A stretch of 64,000 bases of DNA from Siphonodentalium dalli (GCA_032622095.1 CP136068.1:52012443-52076442); one strand, 5' to 3'; positions 45,548 through 57,680 are shown, counted from the first letter of the stretch. Numbers and translations are program-made. The notes: a model not told the origin generated them from the letters alone.

Positions 45548-46642
45548 TAGAGATGGGCGGTTAACCGTGGAATCAGTTCGGTTTCGGTTGTCGGGGAAAA
45601 ACCGGAAATGACAACCGTGGTAAGTTGGGAAAACCCGTAGTTTCGGTTGTCACAACTTCCTGTAATCATGGCAGAACACGACGAACAAACGAGTCCTGTG
45701 TGGAAATATTTTTCAAAGAAAGATAAGAAATCTAAGTGTGCCGCCTGTAATATATGCAGAAAGGAGTTCGCACGGTGAAATCGCGCGACGAATTAATTAC
45801 GTTGCTTCCGTGTACACCTATTTTCGCCGTAGTAAACACAACACAAGGCAGTTTATTTCTCATGTTATTTTAATCATTAAGGCCGTACAAATACTCTGAA
45901 AGGTGAATTTGATAACGAGGATACGATATCAAAAGGTATCAATGATTGTTACCCCGCATTCCCTATTAGTTTTTATCACTGTTTGGATGTTAAATCGTCA
46001 AATATATTTGTGCGCCGTTGATTAAAAATGTTATGCCGGAATCGGAGCCGGAATGAATTATACCGTTTGTCGGTAAACTGTTGAGAAATAGCACTCATTC
46101 AGGTGACTTGTATTGGATGCATGTATACTGTATAGTGTGTACAATATTATGTTCCCTAAAAATGGTAATAGGCATATAGCCAGATAATGTGATTGAGAGA
46201 TTCTAGTCATGTTTTATTTTCATTTTGTTGTTTATTTCCAATTTTATTTTTCGAATCATAACTATACACATATATCTAGTCACACACATTAGTTTTATGC
46301 CAATATAAATGATCATTATATTATTTCACACTTATGATCATATGATGCTGAATTGCAGTCATACACAATACACAGACTCACTTGCATTCTAGCACTGCCA
46401 CTCGACATGGACATTAACAATATACATGTAATAGTAACAATATGATACATAATTTAATATTATAAAAGGACATGTACCTCACAAGTTATGGTGATACAAT
46501 TGGTGTGTTTTCTTTGTAATATGATGAAGCATAATTAGATTTTGTTCACATTAGTAATTTTTATTAATAAAAACCGAAACCGAGACTCAACTCTTTTTCC
46601 ACAACCGAAACAGAGGCAAAATTTCACAACCGCCCATCTCTA
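45548..46642 (+). mobile_element. 1095-bp hAT deletion derivative with 8-bp TSD
   Basis: Ends TAGAGATGGGCGGTT and (reversed) AACCGCCCATCTCTA, with TTTTTGAA on both sides (45540-45547 and 46643-46650). Subterminal copies of aaccg and cggtt words, such as tttcggttgtc, lie at both ends. It retains the beginning of a transposase gene. Confidence 0.9.
45668..45778 (+). CDS. BED zinc-finger remnant of a hAT transposase
   Basis: ATG at 45668 opens MAEHDEQTSPVWKYFSKK, then CAACNICRKEFAR and TGA at 45776-45778. S.VW..F followed by CxxC is the start of a BED finger, the DNA-binding domain at the N-terminus of hAT transposases. The His half and the catalytic RNase-H-like domain are missing, so the 36-codon frame is the leftover 5' coding part of an internally deleted element. 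It is in the orientation and place expected for the parent gene. It is unlikely to have a function. Confidence 0.75.
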   Translation: MAEHDEQTSPVWKYFSKKDKKSKCAACNICRKEFAR

Positions 46643-46680
46643 TTTTTGAATAGCCCGGACGAAGTCGGGTCACCTTCTAG

Positions 46681-47663
46681 TCTATTATATATTTTGGAAG
46701 ATCTGTGTGTGTGTGTGTTCGCGATGGACTCGAACACGGCTGGACCGATTTCGACCAAACTTGGTACGGACACGTAATTCGACCCGGGAACGAACATGGG
46801 CCCATCCATTTGTCCATGCGGCGTCACCTTGACCTTCAAAACTCATATCTTGGGATCCGCAGTGCTAACACGCCGGAATTTAGCACTGCGATGCAGGGAG
46901 GATAACTCTATATTCATACGTTGACGAACTTTTTGCAGGCAATTACACATCGTGTATTTTCCCCAAAATTATAACATTTACAATATATATTGTCAATTTG
47001 CAGGCTATTAAGAATCGTGTATCTATCCCAAAATAAATCATTTACAATTTCTGATATATAAATTTTGTTACAGCTGATATTCTTAGGTCTATTGTCGATA
47101 GATTTATTTTTCGTATATTTACACCACGCATAGGCTCAAGTTGTTTACATTTACCCCGCGGGTCTGGAATCTCATCCAAGAATCCATTTAGCTGAAATGC
47201 TATTTCGCTGTTGGAATCTACCGGTGGCCCCAAACCGTCAATGCCAACAACATCGACATTGTTCAACTTTGACGGCGAGAAAATAATTAGTTAAAATTTA
47301 CTACACAATGCTAATTTATCTTTACGTTGAAGCTTGATAATTAACGAGCGTGTGTATATGAGGCGCGTTTATATACTTTAGTGGAAATCAAATCGGGTAA
47401 AACTGGCGGATTTTTACGTACGAAATTTGATACATAGGGTATCTCGGTATCCGCTGGGCCGATTTCCCGGTATCCACTGGGCCAATTTCCACCATTTTTG
47501 GAGTGTTGGTGTTGGAGTGACGGATTTTGACGAAATTTGATACTTAGTGGTAATTGTTTCCAGGGAGTGTTTTGGACGGGTCAAATCGTGACCCCACCTG
47601 ACCTTGACCTTCAAAATGGTCAATTCAATGTCAAAGCCCGGACGAAGTCGGGTCACCTTCTAG
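46681..47663 (+). mobile_element. 983-bp Helitron-like element, family 1
   Basis: Starts TCTATTATATATTTTGGAAG right after the previous CTAG and ends ...CCCGGACGAAGTCGGG, TCACCTT, CTAG at 47663, followed by T. The middle carries a cassette (gtcaatgccaacaacatcga) shared with family 2. Confidence 0.75.
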
Positions 47664-48554
47664 TAAATATATATATATGTGTGTGTGTACGGCTGCACCA
47701 ATCGAGACCAAACTTCCCATTTAAGGGTAAAAACCCACGGGAATGGTCGTCGCGGCGTTTTGGAGAAGCTCTGAGCACTCATTCTCCACTCCCAATCATC
47801 AAAATCACCATCCTCGGCACTTCGGGGGTTAAGGCAGTCACGCTCTTTATATTGACCAAATTTGGCGTTGTTAACCGAGTAACGCTCTTTATTGCCATCG
47901 GCGTTGCTAAACGGTCACCTATGCATACGAAACTATGGATGCAAAACGCACCGGAACGGCGGAATGCATTTATCTTGATTAAAAAGGCAGAATTAACTCA
48001 TTGGAAAACAACAAATGCGTGTCGTGTGATTCTTATGTCTCGTTCCTAGGAACGGGGGAGATTTTCATCTAATCATACCTCTTTTAGGGACAGGTACCAT
48101 AATTTCTCTTGATTAAAAAGGCAGAATTAACTCATTGAATAATATCTAGCCGAGAATTCCTCAGACCTACAGACGAATGCGACCAGCAAATTTCAAAATT
48201 GGTCACTTGACCTCCCCATGAATATCTTCTGGGAAATTCCAGGGAATGCCGATTGAGCTCAAACTTGCTACCTACGGGAAGTGTCATATATATGTGTGTG
48301 TCCTTTATAGACTCGAACCGATTGAGCTCAAACTTGCTAAATACGGGAAGTGTCATGGACGGGTTCATTGAAAAACAAAACAAAATCGGGTAAAATTGAA
48401 AAACAAAATATTCAATTAAAAAATTTAAAAGGCACAATTAACTCATTGAAAAAACAAAAAATTCAATTAAATAATTAATTAAAAAAATTAATTAAAAATA
48501 TTAAAAATTGTCATGTTTCTGACGATTGCCGCCAGTGGCGGGCTAACCTGCTAG
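47664..48554 (+). mobile_element. Helitron-like element, family 2, 5' end altered
   Basis: Shares gagcactcattctccactcc and cattaaaaa/attgaa cassettes with 41775-43158 and ends with the same hairpin (CCGCCAGTGGCGG), CTAACCTG and CTAG at 48551-48554, followed by T. Its first bases are TAAATATATATA rather than TC, so the 5' tip seems lost or changed. Confidence 0.65.
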
Positions 48555-48559
48555 TTACA

Positions 48560-48850
48560 TTATAAAATGCCAAAATCTGTTTGGCCTAATGGTGAGCGGC
48601 GCTGTGGCGAATAAATCAATTGTTTTAAATATAATCCGTGGTGATTGGTTGCGACATCCAGTGAAGGATCCAGGTTTTTTTTGGGGACACCTGTTTTTGG
48701 GCAAAGATATGCCGAAGGCATATCCCGAAGACCTCAGCAAGGGAGGTTCGGGAGGGGGTACCCCCCTGCTGATGGTGCGGGGTCTGGGGGTTCTCCCCTG
48801 GAAAAAAATTTGAAAATCCAATGCATTGAGAGCTAATCTAGGGCTCTCGG
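48560..48850. repeat. GC-rich dispersed-repeat fragment
   Basis: Text such as gatatgccgaaggcatatcc, ttcgggagggggtaccccc and tctgggggttctcccctgg, with several internal palindromes, contrasts with the AT-rich surroundings. I take it as a fragment of a widespread animal repeat, from general familiarity. No frame is credible. Confidence 0.45.
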
Positions 48851-49850
48851 AATCAGTATTTTGATTTTTACTGAGAGGCAAATTTGATCAAGTTTCTCAA
48901 GTGTAACTTTGGAAGTTATTATATGTACCGGTATGGATTGGAAATGCTTATAAGTTATTGTCAGATATCTTTTGTTCAATGGATTATGCTTATGCTGCTT
49001 GAAATGAGACCATTATCACTCTAATTCATACAATAGGCTTTTTTTCTAAATTCCAGGTGAGAGATACATACATGTAATAGACTAGTAGTACAGAAATAAT
49101 GTCTACTAAGTTAGTAATTACTTTATGTCAATTATTCATTTGGTATTATGAGATCCCACCGGAACCAGGTTGATTTGATCAAAATGTCACTGTTCTTGTA
49201 CTGTTTTGTGTAATTTCACTTGAATTTGATTGAAATACTGAAGTATGAAGGCTGAATGATAACAAACTATTTGAAGTTTTCACAGATTAAAGCTAGATAA
49301 AGCCAAACATACTTTACAGTATCATTCCAACTGTTAAACTTAAAAAAAAATTGTAAACTTAAATGTAAAATTTATATCTTGTTATGATATTAATTGGGAC
49401 CTGAATTTTTATTGGTAAATTTTTTTTTTTAGGCGCCTGTAGTTTGGGCGCCCAAACCGGTAAACGGTATGAAAAACGGCCTGGATATGTCCCTGACATC
49501 TATCAGTTATGTTGCCTTGTTTATATGCATGCACGATTCTCTGATGCCCAAATTCACATCTTCTAATTCATAGTCGTAAGTGCAATTAATGCCCCTATCT
49601 CACACACTTGTCAGATGACTAGTTAACCATGCATATGAGGCCGTTCGAACGGTTCGGTTTGTGAGCAATATAACATGTTTATATCTTATAATTTTCAATA
49701 AAATGGGACGGTTTCGCTTTGCGTAAAGGCTAAAGTACGATTGGGGTCGCGCTATGTGGAAATATTCCATAACAAACCACCCTCACGTAGTTATTGTTCT
49801 GCAGCTGCGAACTGAATACACGATATACCAATTGAAGTAAAAGTTTCCAA
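48851..49850. other. TOMM40 intron 1, nothing recognised
   Basis: AT-rich, with stops in all frames. Only a short palindromic GGCGCC...GGCGCCC cluster near 49435-49455 stands out. Confidence 0.5.
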
Positions 49851-50293
49851 ATAATGACACACACAGATCCCTGCATGCATACGGGTAGGGTTCTCTATTC
49901 CGAAGGTTCATTATTCCGAAGGTTCGCTATTCCGAAGGTTCATTATTCCGAAGCTTCCCTATTCCGAAGGTTCATTATTCCGAAGGTTCGCTATTCTGAA
50001 GGTTTTCTATTCTGGGCGTATTTAACCAGAAATGAATCAAAATTTGCACCCACCACAAAAACCACACGAGGAATGAAAAATACGATTACGCTAGTATTCA
50101 TATATAGTATATTTATACATCCACTTCTAATTCCCAAATTGTCCTAGATATCGGTTATTAATAGCAAGAAAAGAGTATCAGTTTATCGTTCATTGTGGAA
50201 AGTTAAAAACACGATGACTGAAATAAACTACATGTAAGAGATATAGTTTTTCCGAACTGGCAATCTGTATTTGAAAAAAAAACATCAACATTC

Positions 50294-50803
50294 AAGGCCC
50301 ACTTAATTTTCGAACCCCCAGATCACATGTATAAAATATATGCCACTATATATACCATTTGAAATATGAAGCTCTCTAACACTGTATTATCAGCTTATCC
50401 GGTGTAATAAACTGTGAGCATGTTGTTTTTGTTGAGTTAACGCAGGGTTAACGACTTTTTTTTGTGCTTAAGGTTCATCTGGTTTTGTTGCGCAAAGTAA
50501 AGTGTATTATTTTCAATGGAGGGGGGTAACTCTATATTTTAAAGATAATGTTATTCCCCTTCAATTGAAAATACAGTAGGTTGAATTCTGTTGCATTCTG
50601 AGAGCCATGACATATACCGGGGGAATCTTTATATGATTTAAGATGTTTTCGATTTCTCTAGGGGCATCTTCTGATACAGACGTTTGGAATGGTGATGAAC
50701 TATATTAGTGTTTTAATCATATTTTATGGCACAGATTGTGTTTAAAACCTGATATCAAGGCACTATAAAAAATAGCTGATGACTCGAAAATTAAGTGGGC
50801 CTT
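50294..50803. mobile_element. 510-bp MITE with 20-bp perfect inverted ends
   Basis: AAGGCCCACTTAATTTTCGA at 50294 is exactly reversed at 50784-50803. The target duplication is unclear. It is nested inside the ATTCCGAAGG foldback region. Confidence 0.75.
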
Positions 50804-50888
50804 ACAATTCAATACAAATTCACAATTGCAGTTAGGTTCAACTCATACCCATCTATTCAACAACATTCTGCTTCGCATCATTCATTAA

Positions 50889-51368
50889 AGGTACTCAATC
50901 CGAACAGAGGGTCCCCATCTCAACAGATTCCAACAACAACAATCCTATCAGATGGTCCTATATTACTATTTCTTTGGCTTTGGGTGTAAAAAATATTTGA
51001 TTCGAGTCGAGGAACCCATCAAACAATGCTCAGAGTTATTAGATATTGATTTTTGAAATTTGTTATTTACTCGAGATGAGTACTAATAATTGCCTTCAAC
51101 TGCCGTAATCTGCTCGGGATGTGTACACCAAAATCTATTCAAGCAGACAAGGATGGATAACTCTAAAATCAAGTGGTAATAATAACGCAATTTTGACTGA
51201 GTTCTGGGCCAGAAAGTATTCCCGATAATGAAAAATAATAGATTTCTAAAATCGATATCTAACAAATCTGAGCTTTGATGGGTGACTTCCTCGACTTGAA
51301 TCAAATATTTTTGACCCCCAAAGCCATTGAAATAGTAATTGAGGGGAGTTTTATCGGATTGAGTACCT
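50889..51368. mobile_element. 480-bp TTAA-type MITE, sister of 30576-31052
   Basis: AGGTACTCAATCCGA...TCGGATTGAGTACCT is flanked by TTAA at 50885-50888 and 51369-51372. It is colinear with the 30.5-kb copy throughout with few substitutions, hence recently active. Confidence 0.88.
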
Positions 51369-52129
51369 TTAAGAGTTATAGTCCCGCTGTTTTAATCCCG
51401 CCTTTAGTTGGCGTATTGTTGCCTGTAAGATTATTGAGATATAACGCCATACGCGATGACATTAAATCGCACGGAAAGAGCAATAATTGTGTGGGCTGCC
51501 TGACGTGAATATGTATTGGAAAATAACGTCATACGTATTATAATGACATTAAATCTCAAGGAAACCCACGAAAAAAATTAAAAATAAAATTTAATGTTTC
51601 AATGTTTTAAGTTATTTCCTTCATAAAAAAGAGTCTTCTTGATAAAGAACCCTCTCAATACATGAATATAGAATTAACCTTTGGAAAAAAAAATCTTCGG
51701 AATAGCGAACCTTCGGAGTAGTGAACCTTCGGAATAGTGAACCTTCGGAATAGCGAACCTTCGGAATAGAGACATGTTCCCCATGCATACATACGTTACT
51801 TTCTAAAATTTGGGAACAAGTCCACCCCATATATGCAACATTTGCTGGGATAATTAGAAAGATCATTCCATTATAATTAGAACGTCTTCCCTATTTAATG
51901 ATAGACTTATTTGCAAATGTTGAACATAAGTTTGAATCCAATTGACATGGAACTAGCTCAGTGACAATACCAAATAAAGCTAAATTTAAACTCTTGTCGA
52001 CTAAATTGTTACTTTATGTTCCACCAATTTCGAACTTTCATATCTTAGACCCACACCTGTACCATTCTAGATCGATTGTGTCCAAATTTGATGAAGGGAT
52101 GAGACACACCTAGTAGCTTAAACCGAATC

Positions 52130-52600
52130 TAAAAAGTCCCCCGAGATATACCCGATATAATTTACCATATAAAGAAAATTTGGCGCTGGTAGCCCTCGTT
52201 GGCATGCACTGGTAGTTCGCCGTGCTATTTTCTGTGATCACCGCTCCTCGTTTCGATTTATTTTCGTGTATTTCCAACTGATACACGCCAGTGATTTCGA
52301 TATGCACGTTTTGCCAATAGATTGCGCTGTCTTGTTATTTAGCCGTCCAGTTCTAATTATGGTACCATCGTATCGCTTAAAAACACTGATATTCTCCTGT
52401 ACAGCACTGGTATTCTGACGTTCACACTGGTATTCCATGAGCCGATTGGACAGTGTGCACATATCTTGAGGAGGGATTAAGAACTGACATTGTCATCAAA
52501 CACAGGATTTTTGTCAGTTTTTTTTGGTCAAAGTGGCGAATTTAAAACTGAGTGAAAAATAGCACTGCGCGAATTTAAATACGAGTAAGGTAGTCTACTC
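52130..52600 (-). mobile_element. Inverted partner of the 39990-41150 repeat
   Basis: On the minus strand it carries tactcgtatttaaattcgcg, then cactgtccaatcggctc to tatatcgggtata. It lacks the ~225 bp present in the other copy, giving an uninterrupted reference for that insertion. Confidence 0.6.
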
Positions 52601-52659
52601 TTGAGTGCCTAATAAACATACGGGGCGGAATAAACATACAGGGTGGTAATTTCCCCAAA

Positions 52660-53340
52660 TCTATTGAATTACTCATTTAAAATCCACCATAGCTCGTCCT
52701 ATTATTGTACTAGTACCAGTACTAATTTATATGTTATTACTACATTGTAATCCACTTTGAGAAATGGATCGTATATTCAGCAATAGTATCCTTTATACCA
52801 GTAAGTACTAATACTAAATACAATTTGGGATCCAAGGATATATATACTACTAGTAGTATGTTTTGCGAGATACTTTAACATATACAAAAATCACCCACTA
52901 ATACTACTAGTAGGAAGGGAGACCCCTAACCGATTTTTGTTCAGCCTTAGTGCTATACAATTGTACCAGTACTGTACATGTACTACACTTATCAGCAGAA
53001 ACTGCAACACTTGGAAGATAGAGTGAGTATTCTTTTTTTTTTCAAAACAAATTGAACATTGATAACAATATGCATTTACGTGTGCACGCGTAAAACGGTG
53101 TATCATGTTTGTGTTACAGTACTATCCATAATAAACCACCAGGATACTTTGTATAGTGTACCAGTATATAAATACCCCATCCCGTTTTTATTATCAGGTA
53201 CCAACAACAATTAAACATGGGTAAACTTGTTGCTTCCAAATAGAACCCGACAGGCGACAGTCACCGTCATTAAGACATAACTGGAGAGTTCGGACTAACC
53301 CATTATTTCAACGCAAATGGGGGGGCCGCAGGTTTACTTT
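52660..53340. other. TOMM40 intron 1, CTAGTA/GTAC-rich unique stretch
   Basis: Many tactagtag and gtaccagtac words, but no ordered repeat, and no coding frame recognised. Confidence 0.45.
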
Positions 53341-56300
53341 TTAGCTCAACTTACTTTTGTAAGTTTGAGCTATTGCCATGGTTTGGCGTCCGTCGTCCGT
53401 GTGTCCGTCAACAATTTCCTTTGGCGCGGGCTACAGGTTGTACCTTTGGTCTGATCTTCATGAAATTTGTCATGAATGTTGACATTGACATGTAGATGGG
53501 AACGAGTCATTTTGGGGTCATTCGGCCAAAAAACATGGCCGCTGGCAGCCATCTTGGATTTCAAGATTCAATCCATTGGCGCGGCCTACAGGTCGTACTG
53601 TTCATCTGATCATCATGAAATTTGTCAGTGATGTTAATAATGACATGTAGATGGGAACGAGTGATTTTGGGGTCGTTCGGCCAAAAAACATGGCTGCCAG
53701 CAGCCATCTTGGATTTTACTCTTTGCATGACTAAATCCTTTGGCGCGGGCTACAGGTCGTTGTTTTGGTCGGAAGTTTATGAAATTTGTTATGGATGTTA
53801 ACACTGTCATGTAGATGGGAACGAGTGATTTTGGAGTTGTTCGGCCAAAAAACATGGCCGCCAGCAGCCATCTTGGATTTTACTCTTTGCATGACTAAAT
53901 CCTTTGGCGCGGGCTACAGGTTGTACCTTTGGTCTAATCTTCATGAAATTTGTCATGAATGTTGACATTGACATGTAGATGGGAACGAATCATTGTGGGG
54001 TCATTCGGCCAAAAAACATTTAGATTTCAAAATTCAATCCATTGGCGCGGGCTACAGGTCGTACTGTTCGTCTGATCATCATGAAATTTGTCATGGATGT
54101 TAATATTGACATGTAGATGGGAACGTGTCATTTTGGGGTTGTTCGGCCAATAAACATGGCCGCCAGCAGCCATCTTGGATTTTACTCTTTGCATGACTAA
54201 ATCCTTTGGCGCGGGCTACAGGTCGTAGCTTTGATCGGAACATCATGAAATTTGTCATGGATGTTAACAATGACATGTAGATGGGAACGAGTGATTTTGG
54301 GGTGGTTCGGCCGAAAAACATGGCTGCCAGCAGCCATCTTGGATTTTACTATTTGCATGACTAAATCCTTTGGCACGGGCTACAGGTCGTACCTTTGGTC
54401 TGATCTTTATGAAATTTGTCATGAATGTTGACATTGACATGTAGATGGGAACGAGTCATTTTGGGGTCATTCGGCCAAAAAACATGGCCGCTGGCAGCCA
54501 TCTTGGATTTCAAGATTCAATCCATTGGCGCGGGCTACAGGTCGTACTGTTCGTCTGATCACCATGAAATTTGTCATTGATGTTAATAATGACATGTAGA
54601 TGGGAACGAGTGATTTTGGGGTCGTTCGGCCATAAAACATGGCTGCCAGCAGCCATCTTGGATTTTACTCTTTGCATGACTAAATCCTTTGGCGCGGGCT
54701 ACAGGTCGTTGTGTTTGTCGGAAGTTTATGAAATTTGTCATGGATGTTAACACTGACTTGTAGAAGGGAACGAGTGATTTTGGAGTCGTTCGGCCAAAAA
54801 ACATGGCCGCCAGCAGCCATCTTGGATTTTACTCTTTGCATGACTAAATCCTTTGGCGCGGGCTATAGGTTGCCTTTGGTCTAATCTTTATAAAATTTGT
54901 CATGAACGTTGACATTGACATGTAAATGGGAACGAATCATTGTGGGGTCATTTGGCCAAAAAACATGGCAGCTGGCGGCCATCTTGGATTTCAAAATTCA
55001 ATCCATACAGGTCGTACTGTTCGTCTGATCATCATGAAATTTGTCATGAATGATAACAATGACATGTAGATGGGATCGAGTCGTTTTGGGGTCATTCGGT
55101 CAAAAAACATGGCCGCCAGCAGCCATATTGGATTTTACTCTTTGCATGACTAAATCCTTTGGTGCAGGCTACAGGTCGTAGCTTTGGTCAGATGGTCATG
55201 AAATTTGTCATGAATTATATCAATCACATGTAGATGGGAACGAGTCGTTTTGGGGTCATTCGGTCAAAAAACATGGCCACCAGCATTTTACTCTTTGCAT
55301 GACTAAATCCTTTGGCGTGGGCTACATGTCATACCTTTGGTCTTTTCTTTATTAAATTTGTCATGGATGTTAACACTGACATGTAGATGGGAACGAGTGA
55401 TTTTGGAGTCGTTCAGCCAATAAACATGGCCGCCAGCAGCTATCTTGGATTTTACTCTTTGCATGACTAAATCCTTTGGCGCGGGCTACAGGTCGTAGCT
55501 TTGATCGGAACATCATGAAATTTGTCATGGATGTTAACAATGACATGTAGATGGGAACGAGTAATTTTGGGGTGGTTCGGCCGAAAAACATGGCTGCCAG
55601 CAGCCATCTTGGATTTTGCTATTTGCATGACTAAATCCTTTGGCGCGGGCTACAGGTCGTACCTTTGGTCTGATCTTTATGAAATTTGTCATGAATGTTG
55701 ACATTGACATGTAGATGGGAACGAGTCATTTTGGGGTCATTCGGCCAAAAAACATGGCCGCTGGCAGCCATCTTGGATTTCAAGATTCAATCCATTGGCG
55801 CGGGCTACAGGTCGTACTGTTCGTCTGATCATCATGAAATTTGTCATTGATGTTAATAATGACATGTAGATGGGAACGAGTGATTTTGGGGTCGTTCGGC
55901 CATAAAACATGGCTGCCAGCAGCCATCTTGGATTTTACTCTTTGCATGACTAAATCCTTTGGCGCGGGCTACAGGTCGTTGTGTTGGTCGGAAGTTTATG
56001 AAATTTGTCATGGATGTTAACACCGACATGTAGATGGGAACGAGTGATTTTGGAGTCGTTCGGCCAAAAAACATGGCCGCCAGCAGCCATCTTGGATTTT
56101 ACTCTTTGCATGACTAAATCCTTTGGCACGGGCTACAGGTTGTACCTTTGGTCTAATCTTTATGAAATTTGCATTGAATGTTGACATTGACATGTAGATG
56201 GGAACGAATCATTGTGGGGTCATTCGGCCAAAAAACATGGCTGCCAGCGGCCATCTTGGATCTCAAAATTCAATCCATTGGCGCGGTCTACAGGTCGTAC

Positions 56301-57391
56301 TGTTCTGTTCGTCTGATCATCATGAAATTTGTAGGTCGTAGCTTTGGTCAGATCTTCATAAAATTTGTCATGGATGTTAACAATTATACGTAGATGGGAA
56401 CGAGTCCATTTGGGGTCAATTGGCCAAAAAAAATGGCCACCAGCAGCCATCTTGTATTTTACTCTTTGCATCACTAAATCCTTTGGCGCAGGTTAGACAT
56501 TTCAATTAGCACTTTTCCTATTCCTCCATTTTACTGTCAACCATTAAATTATTGTCCCCCGACGTTTCCGTCGGAGGACTATAGAAATGACCCTCGTCCG
56601 TCCGTCCGTCCGTGCGTCCGTGCGTCCGTGCGTCCGTCACGTCCGTGCGTCCGTGCGTCCGAGATTGGGTACCTTCATGGTGTAATCAACTCCTCCTACA
56701 GTTTTAAACGTAGAGATTTGAAACTCTGGGATATTGTTCCTAACATGTTGGTGATTTGCAACATCTATAAAGCTAATCAAAAATATAATTTTTTTCCATA
56801 TTTTTGGGGGGGTTTTCGACTTAGAAAATTTGGAACATTTTTGCCTTTTGGATGAGATTGGGTACCTCATGGTGTAATCAACTCCTCCTACAGTTTTAAA
56901 TGTAGAGATTTGAAACTCTGGGATATTGTTCCTAACATGTTGGTGATTTGCAACATCTATATAGCTAATCAAAAATATCATTTTTTCCATATTTTTGGGG
57001 GGTTTTCGACTTAGAAAATTTTGAACATTTTTGCCTTTTGGATGAGATTGGGTACCTTCATGGTGTAATCAACTCCTCCTACAGTTTTAAATGTAGAGAT
57101 TTGAAACTCTGGGATATTGTTCCTAACATGTTGGTGATTTGCAACATCTATATAGCTAATACAAAAATATCATTTTTTTCGTGTTTGCATGCATTTGTTC
57201 ATCGGGTTGTTTTGTCCAAGAAATTTTGCGGTGGTTTGCAACATCTATATACTGTATAACATTGTTGCAAATAGTATCCTACAAACAAATCCAATCATGA
57301 AGTTTACCACTCGAGTCGGGGGACATGTGGTCTGCGACCTTTTATTCCCCTACCTAAGTTGAGCTACAGTGTCATTGACACTTTCATTTAC
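53341..57391 (-). mobile_element. Third pearl/HINE-like element, ~19 units, inverted and interrupted
   Basis: Minus-strand copy of the element type at 5027. Its right end (agctcaacttac / gtaagtttgagct hairpin, then cgtccgtcgtccgtgtgtcc) is at 53341-53420. About 19 units of ~160 bp follow, then the left end (acatttcaattagcactttt ... ctacagtgtcattgacac) at 56490-57391, split by the insertion at 56554-57341. Blocks at 54120-54900 and 55390-56170 match at an offset of 1270 bp. It lies in TOMM40 intron 1. Confidence 0.82.
56554..57341. mobile_element. 788-bp element inserted with a TTATT target duplication
   Basis: GTCCCCCGAC starts it and its inverse lies at 57315-57324. TTATT occurs on both sides (56549-56553 and 57342-57346). 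The empty site is visible in the sister element near 5056-5076 (ccattaaattattcccctac when reversed), which proves the borders. Internal layout: hairpin CCGACG-TTTC-CGTCGG, a (GTCC/GTGC)n tract, and ~190-bp tandem units starting at 56661, 56854 and 57044. Confidence 0.88.
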
Positions 57392-57646
57392 ATTCACGAC
57401 TATCTTTTTCCCCACTGAAGTCTCATTTTTAAACACTTTAATAGTGATGGGCTAGTATATCTAAGTCTTTATATCGTACTAGTAAGAGGTTCAGATCAGA
57501 TCTAATTTGCAAGACATATAAAATACCTATTACATATATCCCCCCATGTAATATTGTCACTTCATGTCCAATACTAAATACCCGCGCGCAGCACCAAATA
57601 ACCACGGGTTCGGTGCTCCTTTCAGAAATTACGTCATTGAGCTATT

Positions 57647-57648
<2 letters not shown>

Positions 57649-57678
<30 letters not shown>
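57649..57678 (+). repeat. Run of 30 G
   Basis: An uninterrupted poly-G tract following gctattcc. The neighbouring ~120 bp are duplicated (tcggatgtttgattggttca-like text at about 57690 and 57795), where the counterpart of the G run is only cccgggggaggg. Its length is likely variable between individuals or poorly resolved in assembly. Confidence 0.9.

Positions 57679-57680
<2 letters not shown>

Larger units (their letters stand above)
44872..46680 (+). mobile_element. Helitron-like element carrying an inserted hAT element
   Basis: Starts A|TCTATTATATATTTTGG and ends CCCGGACGAAGTCGGG...CTAG at 46680. It shares one 122-bp type unit (45385-45540) with the element at 43159. About 1.1 kb of its length is the hAT insertion at 45548-46642. 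Confidence 0.75.
49885..51775. mobile_element. Foldback element whose ends are arrays of ATTCCGAAGGTTC
   Basis: About eight tandem ~16-bp copies of ctattccgaaggttca at 49889-50015 face about five inverted copies at 51690-51772. The outer borders share gcatgcatac/tgcatacatac-type words. Two other MITEs lie between the arms. The serine- and proline-poor frames over the arms are repeat artefacts. Confidence 0.7.
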
